From JAXGPF01 sp964463985 (GTDB lineage: Bacteria; Verrucomicrobiota; Kiritimatiellia; JAAZAB01), in contig CAYXEK010000006.1 of the NCBI GenBank assembly GCA_964463985.1, positions 19,305 through 83,304 on the forward strand: DNA of 64,000 bases, in the 5' to 3' direction. The notes beneath the pieces are model-generated. The model was not told the origin of the DNA. It did no database searches and worked only from the letters and a program-made list of their open reading frames with translations. The first letter of the stretch is position 1; every line of letters starts with the position of its first letter. A program made the translations under genes and the position numbers. This document shows, piece by piece, positions 42,881 through 51,573 of this stretch.

Positions 42881-44791
42881 ATGAACATGAAGATCGCCGT
42901 CAACCCGGATTTGGACCTCTGCTACATTCCCTTCGAACCTGTGTCCGAGGACGATACCCTGGAAATCCGCCTGCAGATCGCCAACCAGGGCGCGGCCGGC
43001 CAGGTGGAAATCGCCATGCACCTGGACGGACGCGAACCGGCGCGCCGGTTCGCCGTCCGCCGCATCCGGGCGCCGGCCCGTGCCCATGGTTTCTGCACCG
43101 TATTCAAATCCATGGCCGGCCTGGCCGGCTCCCACACGCTGCACGTATCCCTGGCGGATACGGCCAGGCCCGGCGCCGATCCCATCTGGATTGCCAGGCC
43201 CCTCGCCGTGCGGCCATACGCGCCTAACCTGCTCGAAGGCTCGTTCTTCCTGCTGGCATCCGAAGGCAAACCCAACACCCTGTCCTTCGCCCGGGACTTG
43301 TCAGAACTGACCGACCGGCAATGGGCGGAACAGGTTGACAGCTTCAACGAAATCGGGATCAAGGCGCTGATCATGATGTCGTCCATTCAATTCGCCGACA
43401 TCAAGTACCGTTACACTCCCGAAGCCGACCGCGGCCTGCGCGCGCATTATGCATCGCGGCATTACCCGCGCTCCGCCATCAAGGCGCAGGATCCCATCCG
43501 CGCCATCCTGACCGCGGCCGAGCGCAACGGCCAATCGGTTTTTCTTTCCGCCGGCAATCATCTGAGCATCATGGACGATTATGGCCGGGTTATGGAAGAA
43601 TTGTACGAGCTGTACGGACAGTACAAATCATTTTACGGCTGGTACTTCCCCGTGGAGCCGACCGTCGCCCGCCCCCTGGCGGAATTCGAATGGTTTCTGA
43701 AACTGGCCGCGGAAATCCGGCGCAAGGCTGATCAACTGGCCCCCGCCAAGCCCCTGCTGGTATCCGTCGCCCTGGGCGATTACGATTTCATCAACGACGT
43801 CCTGCACACCGGCCTGCACCGTGAACTTTATCGTTATTTCAAGGAAGGCCGCGCCCCCTTCAACATCATCGCGCCGATGGATTCCGTCGGATGCGCCGAA
43901 CTGGCGCTGGACCGCGTGCAAAGCTTTTATTCCGTGCTCCGGGATGCCTGCCGCAATACCTCCCTGCATGTCTGGGCTAACGCCGAATCGTTCGACTCCG
44001 ACGATGCCCGCCGCCTGGTGCCGCGGTACCGCGGCGGCGGCTTCGATGGACCGCAGGGGCTGCTCCAGCAAATCGCCTGCGAACGCCCCTACGCGGAAAA
44101 GGTCATCACCTTTGAAACAACCGGTTTCTGGGCCAAGCCGGGTCTGCCGCCGGAACTGGGCGGACCGCAGGCTGCCGCGCAATACGCGCAATACCGGGCA
44201 TACATGCAACACCCGCTCCCGGTCTTTAAAAACCTTGCCCTGGGCAAAAAATATTCCCGGTCCGCCCCGCCCAATTTCCCCGGGCGCAAGAAACTGGCCC
44301 CCGAACGCCGCGACCCATTCCCCTGCGCCCCGGACATGGCCGGAACGACGGCCACCGACGGCATGTTGTGCTCCGGCATGGCGCATGGCGCCGGACATGA
44401 TTTGATGTTCGGTTATTACGCCATGGAACCGGACCATGTGTTCCAGGTCGACATCGCCGTCGACCTGGAACAGATCTGCCGCGTTGACCTGGTGCGTTGT
44501 TCCAGGGTCGCGGCACAACATTTTGCCGCCGACCGGATTGCGGTATATGCCGGCGCCGACGGCCAATCCTACCGGAAAGCCGGCGAAGCGGAAGTTTACC
44601 GCCACGGCTGGCTCTCGGTATCCGTAAATTTGAATTGCCGGTTTGTAAAAGTCAAGTTTTTCAAGGCGCATCAGCGGCGGAGTTATTCCTATAAAAACGA
44701 CGAAAATTTCGCCTGCCTGATCGTGGATGAAATTGAAATCCTCCAGCAGGTAAGCAGCGTTGGACAGGCAGGGGCCCATCGGCCAGGTTAG
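42881..44791 (+). CDS. DUF4434-like (putative glycosidase-fold) protein with C-terminal F5/8-type domain
   Basis: 636 residues, no signal peptide. Residues about 1-115 are beta-rich and Ig-like (TLEIRLQIANQGAAGQVEI). Residues about 125-430 look like a DUF4434-type TIM barrel: DRQWAEQVDSFNEIGIKALI, NGQSVFLSAG, YKSFYGWYFPVEPTVARPL, LLVSVALGDYDF, NIIAPMDSVGCAELALD, LHVWANAESFD and VITFETTGFWAKPG. The C-terminal part (from about residue 470) resembles a discoidin-like carbohydrate-binding domain, with VDLVRCSRVAAQHFAADRIAVYAG and KVKFFKAHQRRSYSYKND. Probably acts on or binds glycans. It lies 35 bases after gcvPB on the same strand, but a metabolic link with glycine cleavage is not obvious. Confidence 0.72.
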   Translation: MNMKIAVNPDLDLCYIPFEPVSEDDTLEIRLQIANQGAAGQVEIAMHLDGREPARRFAVRRIRAPARAHGFCTVFKSMAGLAGSHTLHVSLADTARPGADPIWIARPLAVRPYAPNLLEGSFFLLASEGKPNTLSFARDLSELTDRQWAEQVDSFNEIGIKALIMMSSIQFADIKYRYTPEADRGLRAHYASRHYPRSAIKAQDPIRAILTAAERNGQSVFLSAGNHLSIMDDYGRVMEELYELYGQYKSFYGWYFPVEPTVARPLAEFEWFLKLAAEIRRKADQLAPAKPLLVSVALGDYDFINDVLHTGLHRELYRYFKEGRAPFNIIAPMDSVGCAELALDRVQSFYSVLRDACRNTSLHVWANAESFDSDDARRLVPRYRGGGFDGPQGLLQQIACERPYAEKVITFETTGFWAKPGLPPELGGPQAAAQYAQYRAYMQHPLPVFKNLALGKKYSRSAPPNFPGRKKLAPERRDPFPCAPDMAGTTATDGMLCSGMAHGAGHDLMFGYYAMEPDHVFQVDIAVDLEQICRVDLVRCSRVAAQHFAADRIAVYAGADGQSYRKAGEAEVYRHGWLSVSVNLNCRFVKVKFFKAHQRRSYSYKNDENFACLIVDEIEILQQVSSVGQAGAHRPG

Positions 44792-45079
44792 CCGCCAAGA
44801 TCGCCCGGGAATCGAAGGGGAAAAGCGGGATTCAAACCAGGGCGTAAAAGATTGTTTCAGACCGGCAGATGCCGTTCTGCCGACGCAATGGCGCGCCGCG
44901 CCCATTTTCACGGAAATCACGCAGCCGTGCCCCTCACTGCCAGGCAGGGATATAATATTTGACACGGCCAATTTCCCGATATATGATTATAAGTATATTT
45001 GGGTTGACGCTCTCATGTTTTTATCCTGCTTGAACAAAATTGTTTTAACGCCAATAACCAAAAATTCCGGGAGTTAATC
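44792..45079 (+). other. Intergenic region upstream of the beta-helix gene
   Basis: 288 bases without a gene. It holds a small inverted repeat CGGCAG / CTGCCG near 44864-44883, then an AT-rich section (44950-45060) containing the promoter listed separately and the leader of the beta-helix gene, with GGGAG before its ATG. Confidence 0.6.
44959..44987 (+). promoter_or_regulatory. Consensus sigma-70 promoter of the beta-helix gene
   Basis: TTGACA (44959-44964), 17-base spacer, TATGAT (44982-44987). The -35 is a perfect match and the -10 differs by one base. The start is near 44994, leaving a leader of about 86 bases before the ATG at 45080. Confidence 0.8.
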
Positions 45080-46670
45080 ATGACAGCTAAGATGATCATG
45101 TGCTGGCAGGTTGGAATGAGTTTACTGGCGCTCATCGGCACAGCGGGATGGGCGGCTGACCTCCATGTCGTTCCGCCAGGCACGCCCGATGTCATCCCGG
45201 CTTCTCCCTACAACACCTGGACTAATGCCGCCACCAATATCGGCCACGCTATTACCGCCGCATCCGACAACGATACGGTCTGGGTATCGAACGGCACATA
45301 CTACGCCCAACCCATGAACATTGGCAAAGCCATTACCATTCGCAGCCTGCCGGAATACGGCGCGGAACAAACAATTCTTGACGGCGGTTACCCGGACCGC
45401 TCCAACCTGGTGGCCAACATCTACAATGCCGGCGCAGTCCTGGACGGTTTCACCATTACCCGCAGCTATTATTCCAGCGAAGGAGGAGGAATCCGGATAT
45501 CCGCTGCCGGCGGCACGGTTCAGAACTGCATCGTTGTCAGCAACTTCGCCCCCAGCGGCGGCGGCGCCAACCTGGCCGGCTCCGCCGGCGCGGCTTACCT
45601 GCGGAATTGCCGGATCATCCAGAACAGCGCCGGCACCGGCGGAGGGATCCGCGTGCGGGGCACCAATGTTTTCATCCTGGATTGCGAGATCAGCAGCAAT
45701 ACCGCCTCGAGCACCATCGGCGGCATCTATTTCGATTCCGGCATGGTAACCCTGGTGAGCAACTGCGATATAACTTACAACGAATCCGCCGGCAGTGCCG
45801 GCGGCACCCAGGGCGGTCTGCTCATGAACAGCCGGATCATCGGCAATACCGCCGGCACTTTCGCCGGCGGATGCAGCGGCTCCATCCTCATTGATTGCAT
45901 CGTCGCCAGCAACGTATCAGCGACTTCCGGCGGAGGGCTGTACGGCGGCTTCGCCGACCGTTGCGTTTTTCTGGGAAATCAATCGGGAGTGGGCGGCGGC
46001 ATCTACGGCAAGCCGGCCGTTTCCAACTCCACCATCCGCGGCAATATCGCCATCACCAACGGCGGCGGAGTGAGGTTGGATGCCGGGGGCCTGCTGTATA
46101 ACTGCCACATTGACGGCAACAGTTCGGTCACCGCCGGCGGCGTTTATGGCCGGGACGGCGGCACCCTGCGCAACTGCCTGATCACCGGCAACACCGCCAC
46201 ATATGCCGGCGGCGTTTACATGTACCGCATCCATTACAATCTCGGCGCCATTGACGCCTGCAGACGCCTGCACCATCGTCAGCAATTATGCATCCAATAC
46301 CGGCGGGGGATTGCATATCACAACCGCCTTCACCAACGTCACCGACAACATCATCTACAGCAATGCTGCCGGAGTGGCATCGCCCGACATTTACGCGCTG
46401 GCCGCTTCCAACGCCTTTTCATATTGCTGTGCTGATTTCAACAGTTTCCCGCCGGACAAGGGCAACCTGACCAACAATCCGCTGTTCGTGGACGCGGCGG
46501 CGGGCAATTACCGGCTGCAGCGCGAATCGCCCTGCATCAATGCCGGCACCAACCACCCCTGGATGGCCGACGCGCTGGACATGGACGGGCGCCGGCGGGT
46601 GCGGGATGGCGCGCCGGACATTGGATGCTATGAATATATAAACGCCGGGATGATGTTTTATATCCATTAA
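45080..46670 (+). pseudogene. Secreted right-handed beta-helix (choice-of-anchor Q-type) protein, frameshifted
   Basis: Signal peptide MTAKMIMCWQVGMSLLALIG ending near AGWAAD, then many short beta-helix rungs with IxNCxIxxN patterns (VQNCIVVSNFAPSGGGAN, FILDCEISSNTA, LMNSRIIGNTAG, LRNCLITGNTATYAGGVY). The frame breaks at 46253-46272, where the 10-mer GACGCCTGCA is present twice in tandem. Deleting one copy restores one frame of 526 residues, continuing as CTIVSNYASNTGGGLHI and ending with DIGCYEYINAGMMFYIH. As it stands, the first frame runs to 46435 with unrelated residues and then stops. The protein was probably an exported polysaccharide lyase-like or adhesin-like beta-helix. Slippage, an assembly error or pseudogenisation are all possible. 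A paralogue lies at 61318-63018. Confidence 0.82.
46253..46272 (+). repeat. Perfect 10-bp tandem duplication causing a frameshift
   Basis: GACGCCTGCA at 46253-46262 is immediately repeated at 46263-46272. Removing one copy joins the upstream reading frame (NLGAIDA) to the downstream one (CTIVSNYAS) without residue loss and gives a total length divisible by three. Confidence 0.9.
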
Positions 46671-46680
46671 CCGGCGGCCC

Positions 46681-46708
46681 GGATCCCGGTCAGCGGCCGC
46701 CGGGATCC
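46681..46708. terminator. Hairpin between convergent beta-helix and flavodoxin-like genes
   Basis: Perfect 9-bp stem GGATCCCGG / CCGGGATCC (46681-46689 and 46700-46708), 10-base loop. It begins 10 bases after the beta-helix stop and its right arm lies in the 3' end of the convergent gene. There is no U-run, so it may act as a barrier or stabilise transcripts rather than as a classical terminator. Confidence 0.35.
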
Positions 46709-47328
46709 GCCAGACGCGCGCCGGCTGCGCGTGCATCCGCCAACAGCCGGTCTTCCGGCAGGTGTCCACTGGCCATGCTGCCGCCCGCCCAGATCAAGCC
46801 GTCTATCCGGCCGCCCCAGGCTTCTCCCATCGCCCGGAATTGTTTCCGGACGCAAGGCATCATCAGCCGGCCCAGCCATGCCGGCGCGCCGGAGGCGGTA
46901 AGGCACAGTATCGGACGGGGCCGGCCGCGGCGCCGGGCGGACGGCACGGCGGGGACGCCGGCCAGCCGGCGCGCCAGGGCCGGCAACGGCTGGAGCCGGG
47001 TAAATACCAGGCAACGCTCCTGGAATTTCTTGAAAAGCGCCGTGAGCGAGCTGAAATTCACGGGAGCGGCCAGGATCAAGGCATCGGCGGCGGCAATCTG
47101 CTCCAGCCAGGGAGTGAGTTCGTCCCGGATGACGCAATCCGCCGTCAACCCGTCCTCCTGCGAATCCCAGCAATTTTTGCAGTTCCGGCAGAATTCGAAA
47201 TTGATATCGCGCAATGTCAGGATATCCACCTGGGCGCCGGCCCCGCGGGCGCCTTCCGCGGCCGAATTCAACAAGCGTTCCGTGACGCCGCCCGCACGGT
47301 AATTTCCGCAGACTCCAATTATTTTCAT
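46690..47328 (-). CDS. Flavodoxin-like NAD(P)H-dependent FMN reductase family protein
   Basis: 212 residues. N-terminal FMN phosphate loop IIGVCGNYRAGGVTERLL, a Cys-rich segment FCRNCKNCWDSQEDG typical of iron-sulfur flavoprotein-like and MdaB/WrbA-like members of this superfamily (it lacks the full Fe-S Cys set), and ALILAAPVNFSSLTALFKKF. AGGGAGAG precedes the ATG at 47328. Probably a cytoplasmic oxidoreductase that uses FMN; electron partner unknown. The C-terminal quarter is low in conserved residues. Confidence 0.85.
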   Translation of the reverse strand: MKIIGVCGNYRAGGVTERLLNSAAEGARGAGAQVDILTLRDINFEFCRNCKNCWDSQEDGLTADCVIRDELTPWLEQIAAADALILAAPVNFSSLTALFKKFQERCLVFTRLQPLPALARRLAGVPAVPSARRRGRPRPILCLTASGAPAWLGRLMMPCVRKQFRAMGEAWGGRIDGLIWAGGSMASGHLPEDRLLADARAAGARLADPGGR

Positions 47329-47653
47329 GTGCGCTCTCCCTGCGATTTTCAGGAAAACCGGGCGGTATGCTTGTTGGCCGGCCGGCACGGATTATCATTT
47401 GAGTTAGTTTTTTGAAACTGGATCATTTGGCTTATACTATCCCGCCTGCTTGCAGGCAAGTAAAAACACGCTTTCCCTCCGGATCGGGCGCGGCTGCGTC
47501 ATGCTTGCGGCTCACCAGGGACGGTTCGCCCCACCTCAGGCAGATATGTCCAAAATGGTAGGTCGAGGCGTCCCTGCCGAGCCTTCTTTTCCGAGAATGA
47601 CACAGCCGTGCCGGATCGGGCGGAGGCCAATTTTATGTACTGCCGTCTACTTT
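47329..47653. repeat. Intergenic span holding a nested imperfect inverted repeat
   Basis: 325 bases with no convincing gene. Outer arms near 47486-47502 (GCGCGGCTGCGTCAT) and 47597-47612 (ATGACACAGCCGTGC) pair at 13 of 15 positions. Inner arms near 47517-47536 (CAGGGACGGTTCGCCCCACC) and 47561-47580 (GGTAGGTCGAGGCGTCCCTG) are also largely complementary. The whole, about 130 bases, looks like a dispersed palindromic repeat. A small hairpin GCCTGCTTGCAGGC lies at about 47444-47457. A short open frame through this region is not supported by any recognisable protein. Confidence 0.65.
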
Positions 47654-50176
47654 TCACGGCCAGCGCGCCTGCATGCCGCGGCCGGCAAAATCCAAGGTTA
47701 ATATTTCTCCCGGAGCAAGACCCAGACAGGAACCAGCGCCGTCTGGCAGGCATTGCGCATCAAAACGGCAAGGCAGGCAATCAATAATGAGGCGGGCTGC
47801 AACGTCCTTCCGCGCATGATCCCGTATATCAATCTCAACCATGTCGCGCAAATGGCCGGCAGCGCCGGGTGGTATGATTGTCACGTTCCATACCGGCGCT
47901 GCTATTTCCGCCTTCATCCGGCCCGGCGTGTCCGCGATCGGCCATGTCCGCCATACCAGCCCGCCGGGCAGGATGTCCGACGCCGGTTGGCGCGTTTCAG
48001 TCAATTCCGTTCCGGCAACCTCCAGGGAACCGCGCATGGCGGTAAAAACATGGTATCGGTTAAAGCCGAACGGATACACTGCCCGTTCCGCGTTAAATTC
48101 ACCGCTTGCCATCAAAATTTCCGCGGCGGATACGCGATCGGCATCCATGCCCGGCAGCATCCAGATATCCAGGCGGTTCACACCTGCCAGCGCCAACATT
48201 TGTTTCAGCCGCCGCGTATAGCGCCGGCTGCCGGCATTGACCAGCCAGGCGGCCTTGCGCAGCAGTCCCGGGCCGCGGCCCAGCGCCACCGCCGTTCCTC
48301 CGGCATTCAACACCTGCACCCGGCCGCCGCGGCCATCGAGCACATCCCAGGCCGGCCAGGCCAGCACCAGCGCCAGCGCCGCCCCCAGCCGCCAAGCGCG
48401 CCAGCGATGGCATGGCCCCGGATGCCGCGCCTGACCCGTTGCCGGCGTCAGGCCTGGAAATGGCGATTGGGGAGCAGCAGCCACGGCACAGCGCGCACCG
48501 GCAACCTGGTTTTTGCGAAGCCAAACCAGCAGGCCCAGTCCGACATACCAACAGCATATCGTCCAGAATGGCGGACTTTTGACGGTCAACTGGCACCCGG
48601 GGATGGACTGTACGAATGCCAGCCAATCGCGCATCAAAATTACCGGCGCAAGGTTCAGCCAATTGAACGCAGCCGCCAGCCACGGATGAATGCCGCCCAG
48701 GAGTATGGCCAGAAACCCCAATCCCAGCGCCAGGCCCGCCAGCGGAATGACCGGCACGTTGGCCAGGGCGGTCAGGGGCGACCAGACATTAAACCAACAG
48801 GCCATTAAGGGCATGGAGGCCAGCCAGGCGGCCGCGGAAGCTGCGGCGCAGAATTGGCAGGTACGCCATGTCTTCCTGATCCATACGCGCCCGCGCTCGC
48901 GGGCCGGATCAATCGGCGCCGGCGGCTTACCTGCAAGCGTACGGACTAAAAAAGGGGCTGCGCACAACAGGCCCGCGACGGTGGCAAAGGACAGGATAAA
49001 CCCCGGCGCAAACAACTGCCCGGGACTGTACAGCAGAATCAATAACCCCGCCAGCGCCAGGGCCGAGGCGCCGTCATTCCGGCGTCCAACCAACAATCCC
49101 AGCAGCCAGAGCCCCGCCATCAAACTGCCGCGCACCGCGCTGGCCGGCGCTCCGACCATGGCGGTAAAGACCGCCAGCACCGGGGCAACCGCCAGGAACC
49201 AGTAAACGCGGGATACGCCGGCAAGACGCAGAACGCCGGCCGTCAACATGGCCAGCATCGCCATGTGCGTTCCCGAAACGGCGAACAGATGATACGTGCC
49301 CGTGGCGACAAACCGCCGCCGCAGATCTTCGGGCAATTCATCGTCATAACCCAGGATCAAAGCCCGTAAAATCGCGGCCGCATCGGGGAAACCATCCAAA
49401 CCCCGGCGCAGCGATTCCCCGGCGCGGGCGCGCCAGGCCTGGAGCCTCGCGCCGGGATGCCACGCTCCGGCGGGCGCAATTTGCCGGGCCGCTGCGGGAT
49501 CGGCGCGCATGGTGAAACGACGTAATATCCGCAAAGCGGCCGGCGCCCGGGACTGGCGCCATGCCGGGGTATCCGCGTGAAACTCCCCGTCCCGTAGCCG
49601 CCAATGCCACTGCCAATCCCGTCGTTCAAGGCGCCGGCGTAAATTGTCCGACAAGACGCCCGCCACCATCCATTCTGATCCATTTTCCAGTTGCAGGTCT
49701 GCGCGCCCCGGTAAAAACACGCGCACAAGTCCTCCCGTCTTCTGCCATTCCGGCAGCCGGCGGATGCGGTCTGCCGCCAGTTCAAATTGCCAAAGACCCA
49801 TCGGGCTGGCGCCTTCCGGCGGCCGGCGCGGGTTGGGGTGAAAGACCGGAGCGTTGGCAATGCGGCCCTGCAATTCCACGGACTCGCGCGCGCGCTGGAG
49901 GAGGCGCCCCAGTTGTTCCCCGCCGGCGGCATCCCAACGCGCGGCAGTCGCGCCCCAGGCAACCATGAACCAGGCCAGCCACAGGCAGGCGCGCGGCCGC
50001 CCCTTGCCCGGCAGGCTCAGCGCCAGCAGGACGGCTGCCGCCGCCAGCGGCCAGCGCCAATCCCAGGCGTCAAAGCGCGCCGCGCACCAGATTCCGGCGG
50101 CATAAGCGATGGCAATCCAGACCAGCGGGCGGCTGGAACGCGGCAGGTTTTCCCGGGCGGCATGCAAAGGCATCAT
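47654..50176 (-). CDS. comEC: ComEC/Rec2-type competence membrane protein
   Basis: 840 residues. N-terminal membrane helices and a DUF4131-like soluble part, then the Competence domain with LILGYDDELPEDLRRRFVAT, FAVSGTHMAMLAML and ASAVRGSLMAGLWLLGLL, with around ten membrane helices. The C-terminal part normally holds a metallo-beta-lactamase nuclease domain. Here the strands remain (VQVLNAGGTAVALGRGPG, LVNAGSRRYTRRLKQML) but HxHxDH is absent, so nuclease activity is probably lost. ComEC forms the channel for single-stranded DNA uptake. Other com genes are not in the window. Confidence 0.9.
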   Translation of the reverse strand: MMPLHAARENLPRSSRPLVWIAIAYAAGIWCAARFDAWDWRWPLAAAAVLLALSLPGKGRPRACLWLAWFMVAWGATAARWDAAGGEQLGRLLQRARESVELQGRIANAPVFHPNPRRPPEGASPMGLWQFELAADRIRRLPEWQKTGGLVRVFLPGRADLQLENGSEWMVAGVLSDNLRRRLERRDWQWHWRLRDGEFHADTPAWRQSRAPAALRILRRFTMRADPAAARQIAPAGAWHPGARLQAWRARAGESLRRGLDGFPDAAAILRALILGYDDELPEDLRRRFVATGTYHLFAVSGTHMAMLAMLTAGVLRLAGVSRVYWFLAVAPVLAVFTAMVGAPASAVRGSLMAGLWLLGLLVGRRNDGASALALAGLLILLYSPGQLFAPGFILSFATVAGLLCAAPFLVRTLAGKPPAPIDPARERGRVWIRKTWRTCQFCAAASAAAWLASMPLMACWFNVWSPLTALANVPVIPLAGLALGLGFLAILLGGIHPWLAAAFNWLNLAPVILMRDWLAFVQSIPGCQLTVKSPPFWTICCWYVGLGLLVWLRKNQVAGARCAVAAAPQSPFPGLTPATGQARHPGPCHRWRAWRLGAALALVLAWPAWDVLDGRGGRVQVLNAGGTAVALGRGPGLLRKAAWLVNAGSRRYTRRLKQMLALAGVNRLDIWMLPGMDADRVSAAEILMASGEFNAERAVYPFGFNRYHVFTAMRGSLEVAGTELTETRQPASDILPGGLVWRTWPIADTPGRMKAEIAAPVWNVTIIPPGAAGHLRDMVEIDIRDHARKDVAARLIIDCLPCRFDAQCLPDGAGSCLGLAPGEILTLDFAGRGMQARWP

Positions 50177-50230
50177 GCGTCATAAATTAAAACATGCGGC
50201 GTGTGATTGCAATTCGCAAAAAAATCTGAC

Positions 50231-50611
50231 ATGATGCACCGCATGTCTGCGAATCCGTCCATCCAATATGCATGCCGGCAATGCGGGGCCTGCTGCCGCT
50301 GGCCGGGCATAGTCCGCCTCCGCCCGGACGAAATTCAGCCCCTGGCCGATTGCCTGGGCATGGCGCCGTTTGATTTCATCGCCCGCTACACTGCGCTGGC
50401 GCCCGACCGGCAGGGATTGATCCTCACGGAACAGGCGGATGGAGCATGTATTTTTCTGGAAGGCAACCGCTGCCGGGTGCATGCCGTCAAGCCGCAGCAA
50501 TGCCGGGATTTTCCCGCCCGCTGGAACTTTGCCGGTTTTGAAAAATTATGCCAGGCGCGCAGGATTGGCGCGCCGTTTACAGGTCAAAGCCCTACCCGCC
50601 ATGTCTCTTGA
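50231..50611 (+). CDS. YkgJ-family Cys-cluster protein
   Basis: Small Cys-rich protein of the YkgJ/YcgN type. YACRQCGACCRWPG near the start, then DGACIFLEGNRCRVH and PQQCRDFPARW; eight or so Cys that could hold a zinc or Fe-S centre. The start is uncertain: in-frame ATGs at 50207, 50231, 50234 and 50243 all lack a strong ribosome-binding site. It overlaps the lipA start by 11 bases, so the two are coupled. Function of the family unknown. Confidence 0.85.
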   Translation: MMHRMSANPSIQYACRQCGACCRWPGIVRLRPDEIQPLADCLGMAPFDFIARYTALAPDRQGLILTEQADGACIFLEGNRCRVHAVKPQQCRDFPARWNFAGFEKLCQARRIGAPFTGQSPTRHVS

Positions 50612-51503
50612 ACCATCCCATCGTCTGCCGCCCTGGATTCGCGTGCGCGTGCCGGCCGCGGAACAGAAGTACCGCGCCGTGCATGCGGCACTGCGGGAGG
50701 CCGGCCTGCCCACGGTCTGCGAAAGCGCGCACTGTCCCAATCGCCTGGAATGTTTCAACCGCGGCACGGCCACGGTAATGATTCTCGGCGACATCTGCAC
50801 CCGCAATTGCCGTTTTTGCGCGGTCAAACACGGCGCGCCCGCCCCGCCCCACCCGGATGAGCCGGCCCGCGTGAAACAACTGGCTGTCAGACTGGGACTG
50901 CGTTACGTGGTGGTGACCAGCGTCACCCGCGACGATCTGCCGGACGGCGGCGCCGGAATTTTCGCGGATGTCATCCGCGCCCTGCACGGCATTCCCGTGC
51001 GCGTGGAAGTATTGACGCCGGATTTCCAGGGTCGGGAAGCCTCCATTGCCGCTGTCCTGGCGGCCGAGCCGGAAGTGTTCAATCACAACCTGGAAACGGT
51101 CCGGCGGTTGCAGCCGCAGATTCGGCCGCAGGCGGATTACACCAGGTCGCTGCAAGTCCTGCGCACTGCCGCCCGGCTGCGGACGCAAACGCTGATCAAG
51201 TCCGGGCTGATGCTTGGTCTGGGCGAAACTGACGCTGAACTGCGCCAATCGCTGCTGGATTTGCTGGAAAACGGATGCCGCGCCCTGACCATGGGCCAAT
51301 ACCTGGCGCCATCCCGCGGGCACTTTCCAGTGGCGCGTTATGTCGCGCCCGCGGAGTTTGAAACCTACCGGGATTGGGCATTGCAAATGGGATTTGCCGC
51401 CGTAGCCTCAGGGCCGCTGGTGCGGTCTTCTTACCAGGCGGATATCCTGGCCGGCGCGGCGCGCGGCGCCCAAGCTTGCCAGCCGCAGGCCTTTCCGTTA
51501 TGA
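50601..51503 (+). CDS. lipA: Lipoyl synthase
   Basis: Radical SAM enzyme that inserts two sulfurs into octanoyl groups on E2 and GcvH. It carries both Fe-S sites: the LipA-specific auxiliary cluster CESAHCPNRLECF and the radical SAM motif CTRNCRFC. Also VVTSVTRDDLPDGGA, FNHNLETVRRLQ and the C-terminal Ser of SGPLVRSSYQA. 300 residues from the ATG at 50601. lipB is not seen next to it. Its products are needed by the E2 and glycine cleavage systems encoded in this window. Confidence 0.97.
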   Translation: MSLEPSHRLPPWIRVRVPAAEQKYRAVHAALREAGLPTVCESAHCPNRLECFNRGTATVMILGDICTRNCRFCAVKHGAPAPPHPDEPARVKQLAVRLGLRYVVVTSVTRDDLPDGGAGIFADVIRALHGIPVRVEVLTPDFQGREASIAAVLAAEPEVFNHNLETVRRLQPQIRPQADYTRSLQVLRTAARLRTQTLIKSGLMLGLGETDAELRQSLLDLLENGCRALTMGQYLAPSRGHFPVARYVAPAEFETYRDWALQMGFAAVASGPLVRSSYQADILAGAARGAQACQPQAFPL

Positions 51504-51573
51504 TGTAATGATTGATGGCATGAAATTGCCGTGCCAATGAATAACGGCGGCGGACGGAAAGACCACCGGGCAT

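Noticed and set aside
47450..47701. Small plus-strand protein of 83 residues
   Set aside because: The frame runs through the inverted repeat and into comEC antisense; no family resemblance and no ribosome-binding site.
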